From contig KL647315.1 of the NCBI GenBank assembly GCA_000727475.1, forward strand, positions 1,328,826 through 1,392,825: a DNA stretch of 64,000 bases, written 5' to 3'. Shown piece after piece: positions 11,801 to 23,800 of this stretch (position 1 is its first letter; each line of letters opens with the position of its first letter). The notes beneath the pieces were generated by a model. That model did no database searches, had not been told where the DNA came from, and saw only the letters and a list, made by a program, of their open reading frames with translations. Source of the DNA: Sarcocystis neurona (Eukaryota > Apicomplexa > Conoidasida > Eucoccidiorida > Sarcocystidae). Made by a program: the position numbers and the translations under genes.

Positions 11801-14800
11801 CTGCCGTCGCTTCTCCTGCTGCTGCTGCTGTCGCTGCTCCTGCTGCTGCTGCTGTCGCTGCTCCTGCTGCTGCTGCTGTCGCTGCTCCTGCTGCTGCTGC
11901 TGTCGCTGCTCCTGCTGCGGCTCCTGCAGCTCTGCGAGGTGGAGCACTTGGCAAGGACGTTGGCGAGCGTCGCCGCGGCAGCGTCGTACCTTCCTCTGAG
12001 CAACTGCGCACGCGCAAGCAGCGCCTGCAGCAGTCCACACGCATGCAGCAGCACCGGCAGTCGCGCGTCCTTCTCTGTCACCGCTCCTTGGGGCCCACTT
12101 CGACTCTGTGCGCGGCGGTAGACGTCTCCACACGCTCTACATGTCTTACGTATACAGAGAGAAGACAAAAGATCTTCCTGCATGGGAGTATTCCATAATA
12201 ACAAGGAGAAGAGCTCCCTGCAGTGGGCTCTCTAACTATCCATAAAAACTTCAAAGAAGAAAGTGCGAGACAACTTCACACACAGACACACACACATACA
12301 CACACAACAGGGTTTACATACATATATCCATATAATATATACGTATATATATTGTATATATATATATGAGCGTGTAGTATCACACATGCATATATACATG
12401 TTCACACACAGAGAGAGAGACACACACACACAGACGCACAGACACGTACACAGACGGAGAAGAGACGTACCCACACAGAGCTACACATATACGTGCACAC
12501 GTATTGACATTTATATATATATATATATATATTCACGTAATTACATAGATGCATATATATATATATATACATATATATTTATATATGTTCATATATCTGC
12601 AGACATACACAGACACACAGACTGCCAGACACAGAGAGAAGCACAGCCAAAGACACACACACACACACACACAGACCAGACACACACCTAGAGATACGCA
12701 CACATTTATACACATCTTTTACACATATATATATATATCCATTTCATCACATACATACACGTACAAATATATGTATATATATTTGTAGAGAGAGAGACAC
12801 ACACACACACATAGAGACACGTAGACAAGCAGACACAGACACATACACAGAGACGGAAGACACACACACAGAGATACGCACACATATACACACATATTAC
12901 GAACTCCATATACATATATACATTTATATAATTACACACTTTCATATATATATATACAGACACACACAGGTCCACAGAGACCAGCAGATGTACAGACACA
13001 GAAGAGACAGACAGGGAGAGATAGACACACATACATAGACACATGTTACGATTCATATACATGAATTCAGTTAATTACATATATATGCATATGTGGAGAA
13101 AAAGCCAGACACATAGACACCCAGACACAGGGACAGACCCAGACACACACATACAGACGTATGCATGGACACACACACACACACACACACGTGTATACCT
13201 CCACTTGACCATATACGCAACTCTGCAGTATATCCATGTATTTAGATGTATATATCTGCAGACACATATATATAGAGAGAAGGGAGGACAGGGACACGTC
13301 TCTCGCGCCGGGGTCTCCCCAGCTTGTAGATACGCATGCAGTGCCTACTGCAGCAGCGAAGTTCCCAGGGGCGTGCCTTCGCACACGCGAGAGAATGGCA
13401 GCAGCTTTCGCCAGCAGCTCCGTCGTTTGCTCCGAGGCCGAAGTCAGCGGCTTCGTCGAGAGCAAAAACGAGAGTCCCCAGGAGGTCTGCTGCTCTCGAG
13501 CCGTCCTGCAGAAGGGCCTCGCAGCAGCAACATGCACAGAGAGGCCTGCATGCGTCTGGAGTCCCGCTCTCGACGCGCATGCAGACGCGAGCAGGAGACA
13601 GACACAGAAGACGGTGTGCTGCGCGCATGCGTGGTGTTGTTGGGAGAGGACGCGCGGGGAAGGCGGCTGCCTCGGGGTGGCCACACTTCAGCGTCTGTTT
13701 GCATGTGTGGCTGCCAGCACGCGTGCCTCTACCAGCAGCTATCCGCTTTTCATACGCGTGGAGAGGCTCGAAGAACAGAGGGAGCTGAACGTGTGGGCCG
13801 CTGCATGCGCGTAAAATACACTGCTGCTGCACAGGTCACAAGTAGATACTCGGACGCCCCAGTGCAGAACTGCACGCGCTCTGGACCTGCTCTCGAATAT
13901 ACAACACGCAAAAGTTCCGTACAACTGCATGCGTAATGCATGCATTGCAGAAGTCACCTGCGAAGACGTGAGCGCAGAAGAACGCAGATATCGCCCAGAC
14001 GCAGAGAAAGATAGTGCATGCATGCGCGGCGGAGCCCTACAGGCAGTCGCGCATGCGAATAGAAAATTTAACGAAATAAGAGAGAGAGGAAGAGGACGGA
14101 CACATACGAACACTACACAGAAACACACACACACACTCACACAGATAGTCAGGCCGTACATATATATATCTGTATATTGATAGGTTTGTGTGTATATGTG
14201 TCTACAGGAACAGACACACATGTGCCTATACATACATACATACATATATAGGTGTATATGGAGAGGTATACGTGCAGCGACGCGCGCTTTTGGGCAGATA
14301 CGCATGCCAGTACCTCTGCATGCATTCGTACGTACACGCGATACATATATATATATATGTATATATATGTGATGCTGTCTTCTTGTCTACTGATGTGGTT
14401 GAATTTGGGTGTAATTCTCCACGTAAATCGTAGTTTATATATGTGTGTGAAAGAAGAGGCGGGGCTGCTGAAGGCGGATAAGTGCAGCGTGTTTGTAGAG
14501 GGCTCTCCTGAGACGTAGCTCTGCACACACCTGGCGAGGCGCAGAGCTTCCTCTGTATATGCTCACTTCAGGACATATATATAGAGAAGTGTAGGTCGGG
14601 AGACACTAGTTTTGCAAGGCCCGAGGATAGACAGACGAAGGCTGCCGCATGCACAGGTGTGTATAGAGAGCACCGGTGCCTGCGTCAACGAGGGGAAGCC
14701 TCGCCGAAGGCAGAGGACTGCGCTGTATCGGCAGCAAGAGAAGCAGCAGGTACTGTGTGTGCTGCGCAGGTGCTTGCGCACTTTTTCTCGCTGTCTCGGC

Positions 14801-17800
14801 CGCAGCTGCGGGAGCAGCACGAGGAGAAGTGCGGCAACAGCAGCAGATCCAGCAGCACGAAGAACGGCAGCAGAGCAGGAGTAGTCGCTGCCAGAGGAGC
14901 AGACGCATGAGAAGAAGCAGCAGCAGCAGTTCTGTCTCACATTTGCGGCTGCGGGTGGCTCCTCGTGAAGTCGAGGTAGACGGCCACCTGCAGGTGAGCG
15001 TCCGCGACTTGCAGCAGCAGCAGCAGATCCACGGGAGGGCGCAGAACCCCATACAGAGGCAGCGACACAGCAGCAGCAGCAGCGCCTGCTGCAGCCGCCT
15101 CCAGCGCTTGCAGGCTGCTTTCCGCCGTTCGTGTGGCTGCGCGAATTGCTACGCCCCCTGCAGCAGCAGCGGTGGCGGAAGCAGCTGCAGCAGACGCGCT
15201 AGCGGTAGCAGCGGCAGAAGCTGCTCCGCATCGCCAAGGCAGTTGCGAGAGCCCGAGCAGCAGGAAGTAGCACGGGGGAAGCGGTTGCTTCACCTCCTAC
15301 AAACACGCATCGAAGAGCCGCAGCAGCGCAACAGCAAACAGTCGCCCCACTACACGCGGCAGCGGCAGCAGTTGCCTAAGAGCAACAGCAGCAATTGCGG
15401 CGGCCAGGGAGCACCGAAGGCACCAAGCGGGGGCAGCAGGACGGCACCAGCAGCAGCACAGCAGAGGCGTCAACTTGGGCGGCAGGTAGACAGCAGCAGG
15501 AAGGAACAGCAGCAACAGCGTCGGTGAAACAGCAGCACCGCGGAAAGACGCTGAAGAAAACAACAGCAGCAGCAACAAGAGGAGAACCGCAGCAACAGCA
15601 CCAGCGCAGCACTCGCTGCACCAGAGCGGCGTAGCGCTCGCCCATGTGTGTTCTCCTGAGCGCCGGCGGCCGTCTACGTAGAGAAGCACATTTCTCTGCA
15701 TGTCTCTACGCCTGCCTGCAACGATCCCCCAGGCAGAGGAACATATATACCAGTTGCTGTTCCTCCTGCACCCATGTCCATAACGACCACCTTCCTGTAT
15801 AGACGGCGAGAAACACACGACACACGCTCTACCTGCCCCCTTCACGTTCACCACGCACAAATACGTCTATATATATATATATATATGTAAAGCTACCTGT
15901 AAGTACACGTGCACATAAACATATATATATATATATATATCTTGTTTGTCTGTGTGCCTACGTATCGGTGTGTATATATATACAAATATACGTGTATAGC
16001 TGTTTGGTCTGTGTCGACGCATAGGCATGCCTATGTATGCGTTGAACTCTATACAAATATATGTTACTTACCTGTAGAGGTATGTATGGACTTATATCCA
16101 CATATATGCATATATACATATATACAGATGTACACGTATGTATCTTGTTTACCTGTGTATATGTTGTAGATATGTGTAGATATATGTTGAGAGATACACG
16201 TGTATATCATTTATAAGTCTGCACGTCTAGCTCTGTATAGATATATATATACTTACCTGCGTCTATGTATAGGTAGGTATAGATGCATGCTGAGGTATCC
16301 ATGCAACTACACATACGCATATACATGTAAGTGCAGGTACATTTGATGAGATCTGTTCTCTATTGCGACGTGTACTTTCTGCAGAAAAATGCTGCCGCAA
16401 CACACATGCGTTGAGGACTTTCTCGTTATTCTACAGACAGACAGACGAGCGAAACGCGTCCCACTTCAATTCTCCCTCATTCCTGGTCCCCGATTTATTC
16501 AGACCCAACACAGATAGGCCTCTTCCCTAGACACGTACGTGTGTACATACACATATATATATATATAAATACATGTTCGTCTGTATACACATATATACGT
16601 ATATATATACTTATATGTGCCCACACACGTGTACATCTTCGTATCCGGACGTACGCCTGCCTCTTTATATGAGAGGCTGTACGCATATGTGTGTCTGTGT
16701 ACACATGCTTGTATGTAGCTATTTATCTAAGTACCCATGTATATATATATATATATGTATAGTCATGTACGAGCGTGTATATATATATATGTATATATAT
16801 ATATATACATACATATATACGTGTATACGTACACGTATATATACATTTATATATGTATATAAGTATATATATATATATATATCCATATGTGCGTACACGT
16901 ACGTATACGTATATGTGGATATGTACGTACATATATATATATATATAGTTTTGCACGCAGTCAGACAGTATGAATCGAGACAGACAAGCAATTAGAGAAA
17001 GAGAGTCACATGAACACAGTAGAGACGCACGTGTGTATACACTTGTACACATAGTCACATAAATGAGACTCTTCTACACAAACCACTGGACCTATCGGGC
17101 GTACGTATATATGTGTGTGCACGCACGTATACATATATATATATATATATATATATGCCTCCTTGGTTGCGGCCGTATATATGTATATATGTGTATATCA
17201 GCGTTGAAAAGTGCATGCACGCATATAGAGACATCTTTTTCATAAGTTTGCGTATATACGAGAGAGCTGGCAGCATATGCATAAATATGTCTACATAGGG
17301 AAAGAACTTTGTCTGCGTGCCTTTACATGCATTTGGTAGGTAGGAGAGAAATCCTTGTGTGCCCAGGAGGTGGAAAGGGTTGCTTCAAAAGAAGAAGATC
17401 GACCTGCTGCAGCAGCTCACTTGAGCAACAGTGTTGGCCTTGTGAAGGACTTGCTCGACTGCTGTTGCTGTTGTTGCTGCAGCCCCTCGTTGGCGCTGCG
17501 GCAGCACCGCAGCAGCAGCTTCTCCTATAAGCATGTCGCGGTGGACAAATTTCAAGTTTGTTCCGTGGGCGAGAATATTTTCTGCTTTAGCTGCTGCTCC
17601 TTCTTGATTGTCTCCTTCGCAAGTTCGGAGGCTGAGGCAATTCTGCTCCTCTTCGCTGAGAAGCTGCCTCCCTGAAGCAGCAGCGGACTGCAGGCGCTCT
17701 CTGCAGTCCTGTAGCAGGACACGTGCAGCTGCTGTTGCCGCTGGTGCTGCTAACACTTCTGTGTGCGCAGCCACTACACGGCCGATGGCAAGCCACAGCG

Positions 17801-20800
17801 AAAAACTCCGAGGTTCCTACAGTACCAAACAAGCGTAAAAGACCGCCGAAAGGTCTCGACCCCCAGTAGAAGAGGAAAAGCAGTAGCCGCAGCAGAAGCG
17901 GGTGTCGCAGGAGCCACAGCAGCCGCAGGAAGAGAAGCTGCAGCGCCGGATGCACGGGTATGGGGCTCTACTCGTCGCAAATGTAGACTCAGACGCAGAA
18001 GCAGCAGCGTTGCAGCGGAAGAAGCATAATAGAGAACCACCAGCAGCCGCCCAGGACCCTACGGCAGTGAGCTGCCTGGGTTCCTCTGTGTGTCTGTCTG
18101 TCTGTCTGTGTCTGTGTGCATACATGTACATGTGCGTGTGTCTATATGTGTGTATGTGTGTGTATGTGTGTGTGTCTGCTTGTGTATTCGTATGTAGAGA
18201 GGAGGTCAAGAGATGTTCAGACGCTTCCCGAGGCGTCCCGCACCCTTCCAGATACTCAACTTTTCTTCAACTCGTGCATAAATATGTCTGTGTCTCTGTA
18301 TATGTCTGTGTTTGTGTGTGTTGTTTGCGTATGTATATATGTGTGTGTCTGTATATGTGTGTGTCTGTCTGTGTCTATATATGTATATGTGCGTCTGTCT
18401 GTGTGTGTGTATGTGTATGTGTAGGTGTATGTGTATGTGTCTGTTTGTGGGTCCGCATGTATTTATACGTATATACACATGCCTGTGTGTGTATGTCTGT
18501 GTGTGTGTTTGCTTGTGTGTCCTTATGTATATATACTCATAAATACATGTGCGTGTCTGTATATGTGTTTGTGCGTGTGTTTACATGCGTAAGTGTGTAT
18601 GTGTGTGTCTTTGTATGTGTCTTTTTGTGTATCTGTTTGTGTATATATATGTATTTACACAAGTGTGTGTGTGTGTGTGTGTATGTGTATATGTGTGTAT
18701 ATGTGTGTCCGTGTGCGTGTCTGCTTGTGTGTCCGTATGTATATATACGTATATATACGTGTACGTGTGTGTGTGTGTCTGTGTCTGTGTCTGTGTCTGT
18801 GTGTATATAAATGTATATGTGCATGTGTGTCTGTGTATCTGTGTGTTGGTATGTTCGCATGTATACACGAGTATATACACATGTGGGTGTGTGTCTATAC
18901 GCGTATGTGTGTATCTGTGTGCATGTGCCTCCTTGGGTGCCTTTGTGTCTGTGTGTGTGTGTGTGCGCGTACTTGATTTCATACGCATACATATATATAT
19001 ATAAATATGTGTGTGCAGGCTTCCTATACCCCTGCTTCCTCATATATACAGATATGTGTGTTGCCGGAATGGGGTTTCGTTGTCTATGAATGAAGTACGA
19101 CACACGTCCATATTAGTTGTTGCATGTGTAGAACTGGAGAACTACATGTGATGCGCAGTTGCAGACAAAAAGTATCGAAAGTTTACATTCAACGTCGTTT
19201 TTGACCTCAGATTTACAGATGCGCACCGGAGAGGGAAGGCGACTCTACGCGCAAATACATACATACCATCTATGAAGAAGCAAAAGAGCAGTGACATCCT
19301 CATCTATCCACGTATATAAGTAGACAATAGTAGACCTCTACGGTCTCCTACGGGTGCAGATGGACGGCAGGACAGATGGAGCCGCAGCAGCAGCACAAGT
19401 CTACAAGTGTGTTATTCTACGACCACGTCTGCACATGTGAAGACTTCCTCCTTTCTTGATCGCTACGCCGGTTTTATCCGTAAAATGCTTCTTCTTGTGT
19501 TGTTCTGGTGTCATGCCACATCAGCGTCTTCTCGTATATTCACGCGTGTGCGAAGAGGTACACGCGCGGGGTCTTTTTGAGACTTAAAGCGTTTGCACAT
19601 GTTTCTGCGTGAATGAATGTATTTGTTAGAAGGAAGAGACAAAGAGGAAGAAAGAGAGAGGGGAGGCCCCCAGAGAATAGCAGGAAGCAAACAACAACAA
19701 GTCAAGGGACGCGGTTATTATAAGTGCCACCCGCAGGCAAATCGAAAATTTATATTCATTTGAATGAATGTGTCAGGAACATCGTGGAACTCCAGCAGAT
19801 ATGGGGTAGAACCACCAGTGTGTGGTCGGGTAATATGTACGTGTATACTGCAGGGGCATGGAAAGAGAGACAGACACAGAGGTCTGCGTATATAAAGAAA
19901 AGACGGAAGTACACACATATACATATATATATGTATACGTGTGGAGGTGTACGGAGGTAGAAAAGGAGGATATCTTTGATATGTCCGAACAACAGAGATC
20001 CTCCTGTTTAGGTGGACAGATACAATTTTCTGTTCTTTTCCTCGGGCATGTGTACCTAGGGCACGCATATATATGCATATGTATATTTGTGTATGTATAC
20101 ACATTTGACACATTACATATATATATATATATATCATGTAATATATATATATATATATATGCCTACGTATATCTGGGTTACTTTTAGGAATGCCTATGTA
20201 GAGACAAGCGTAAAAGTCTAGGCGCGTTGCACGTGTATAGTTGTATTTATCGGCATACAGCCGGTTGTGCGTGTATGTATGTGTGGACATTTATTGACTG
20301 AAGTTTTGCAAATTTTTAGGCGTAGAGGCAACCAGACAGATATCTATGCTCCGCCTTATGTGTAGAGAGAAAGAGAGAGAAGGATGGCTGAATACATGCA
20401 TGTGAATCAAAATGTGTGGGTTTTTCTCAACTACACACACAAGCAGCATATGAGTCTGGGCGCTACTTTTGTCGAAGAGACGCTCCTGCTCTACACGTGG
20501 CCGTACTTGCGTCGTTAAGGCTCGATGAAGGGCCTTTATGTGCTGCTGCGCGGCTGCCGCGTCCGCTTGAAAAGCAGCAGCATGTTCAAGCAGCAACAGC
20601 AAACTAAAAATTTCACAGCAAGGATGTCTCTCCACGTTTTGCTTTGCTGCGGCTGCTGCTGCTGCCGCGCCTCGCCTTCCGTTCTCGAGTAGCAGCAGCT
20701 CGCTGTGAAGGACGGAGGCCGGCCAGAACCACGGGTGCTGCTGCAGCAGCTCTTCCACTGTTGCCAGTGCCTGTGTGTGTGTAGAATGAAGAAGCAACGA

Positions 20801-23800
20801 GAGAAAAAGAGAAGAAGAGGAAGGAAAAGAAGTAACGGCGTCTCTGAAGAGTCAACGCACAAAGCAGGTCACTGCTGGTTCGGCGTTGACCTCCAAAATG
20901 TCTAGTGTATACGGTAAGGCGTGCGCACGTAATTGTTCAGCTATTGCCACACAAAATAGTATGGCACGGGCAGCTCACAGATATATGTGTACATGCATAT
21001 ACACCGTTATAAATGAGATAAACAGAGAGAGGGACAGAAGTACACGTCTGGGGACCGGTGTGTTTGAAGGAAAGGTCCACGAAATCCTTTTTTGTACCTG
21101 TGTGCCGTGCTTCAGGAGAATTCCCAGCAGCAACTTCAGAGAAGGTTACACGTGTGGTGGGAACGCAGGGGCAGAGTGACGGTGGAGGTGGACGTACACG
21201 CCTCTGTACGTTCGCAGAGCCAGAGAAGAAGAGACAGGGAGTTTTGAAGACACAGTCGGGAATGCAGATATTTCTTTGAATTACGGCGTACGCACTCATT
21301 CTGTAAGAACGTGTGCTACACGTCAAAGTTCGTACCACTGCAGTTGTCAGCCGTTAGAGAGAAAAGCCCTTCAACAAGTGGGAAAAGCTTTGGCAAGGAT
21401 CTATTCCTTCTGTTTACGAACACGCTGGAGTCAACCTAAAGAGCCTTCCAGCGGAAAGGGGTCACCAGGCATCATTTGTAGAAAACCTTTTCTTTATCTT
21501 TTATCCTAAGTAGAGTGAATTTGCGGGCGTCGACTCCAACCCGCTTTCCACGACATTGCCGTCGTAATTCCCCTCTATTCTCATTATCGCTTGTGAGACA
21601 TTACATACATCGGTCTGCACAGGTAGACCTAGAGGAGGAGAGGATTACACAGGTGTGGACACGCTTTCGAAATAACAAGGAGAAAAGCAAGCAGTGGAAC
21701 ACGAAAAAAGGTATAATTCTAAAACTCCTCGTCCATAAACGGAAAATCGTCTAGCGGCAATTGACACGTACTGCATTCTTTGAGCCGCCGCAGGCGAGTA
21801 CGACGGCGAGGCCCAAAAGCGTAGGCGGGGCAGCAGCTCTTCCCTGTGTCTTTATTTTTCCTTTTTCTAGAGCAAGACGGAAGGAAGTTTCGCTCCCAGA
21901 GTTACGAACTGCTTCACGCAGCCGACGGCTGGATTCTTCTACTCCTGCGGTTGCTGCATTTGCGCCTCCTGCTGCCGGTGTATTCGCTGCTGCTGCTGCT
22001 GCTCTTCCATTTCTGCCTCTTTCTTTGGCCATTCCATAGGCAGGAGCAAGGGATGATAGTTTGTATAATTTGATCCAACCGTCTAACTCGTAGGAAGCCT
22101 CAGTGGGTAGCGTCAAGTCCTGCAGAGGCACCCGATGAATACTAATGCACGCGCCTCTAACGACCCACGTGTAACGCACGTTTGCACGTAGAGACACTAC
22201 TTTCAGTCATTCAACCAAAGACACCTAGTTACATACGCAATTACCTATATGAATGCCTACGCAATGATGCGCGTACACGAGCAGGCACTGACGTGTAGAT
22301 TCACGCAGACGCGTAGGACGCAATAATATGATGGTTTGTTCGAAAGTACATGCATACACATGCCTAGTAATTTTACATATGTGTACCGCCTGATACGTCG
22401 TCTGGTATCATAACTGCGCTGGGCCTCACGCATTCTTGTCGCCCCTCCTGCAGTCTGCCAAGTCCACTGCAGCGGAACACTTCTTGATCTTTCTCTTACA
22501 TTCGACATGCTGTCATGTCTGTAAGTATATCTGGATGCGTCACGGGCAAGCAACATGGCTCTTTCAATCTGTAAACTCTAAGAAATGGGGAAGAGGGAAG
22601 AAGCAAGGACATGTCACAAGGACAGACATGCACACCACTTTATGCAAATTTGATTATTCGTCACCACACAAATTCAGAGAAAGGCACTCATAGACAATGG
22701 CAGGTGGGCGTAAACTGCTGCAAACAATAAGATATGTCATTTCTATGGGGACGCAAGGTTTGTGCAGACAACTGCTACTGGATTTCTGCCGACTACGGGA
22801 AACTGCTTGTAAAAATAGACACACGTACCACCTGGCAGTATTCAGGGCTACAAAGTTCCGTGTTCACACTTTCGGATGTACAGAGAGCACAGAACGCCAC
22901 AGTTCTCAGCCGAAACGCGGAATCGACGGTTAGGTCACAGCAAGGTATAAAAGTGCTGTTTGTGTAGGGCCCCACTACGACGAAACACGAGACAAGCATT
23001 TTTGGCAATGATTCAGTCATTCTCCGAGGTCGACGGTCTGTGTTACCGCTTCCAAGATATGAATCCATTAGCACATTCTCCACCTCGATGAAGGTGGTGC
23101 CAGCAGTTTGTACAGTTCGGTACAAAAGCAGGATCGTGTACACACACGGAGGGCGTTTGGCAATCGTGAACAGAGAGAGGTAGAAAATACAGATGTCGAG
23201 AGGTTAACAGTTGGAGGGAGGGATGTATGCGTGCAAGTCTTTTTTCTCGTTACTGCCAGTTAAAGAACGGGATAAAGAAACAGACCTGTAGTAGATCGAA
23301 GGATGCTTAAAGGCGAAGAGTACGTAACCTGCTGAGGGTGGCGTGTATTCATGCCTTCGTTTATCCAGGACCATAGTTAAACTACGTAGAGTACGGCGTT
23401 CTTCTTCCCGTAGGCAAATCTACACGCTGACACTCGCACGGCCGTGAGTATACATATATATATATATATGTTTATATCTATATTTATATATATACATATA
23501 TGTGCGTATGTCTCTCCCGAGGTCATACGTATATATACCCGACAGCTGCTTACGTTGGCCATCACAGAGCTCCCCAGACATTCGGCATGGAGAAAATAAA
23601 GAAGGGAGTCTGTATTTGCGACGTAGATTTTCAACCAAGGAAGTCAGTTTTGTACGGGTCGTCGAAGAAACAGACCGCATGCGTGCACACACATGTGTTT
23701 GTTGGGGAGACACATGTGTATAACTGGTGCACGTTGTATACATGTGTATATATGTATATAGATAGAGTGAGGTATATAAGAGAACCATACGCGAAGGATG

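Noticed and set aside
17902..18810. 302-codon plus-strand frame ending in Cys/Val/Tyr repeats
   Set aside because: Most of it is the GT/TGTC array; the start overlaps CAG-rich intron.
22793..23143. Protein-like minus-strand frame in IFT139 intron 3
   Set aside because: Exons 3 and 4 join in phase and in family order without it.
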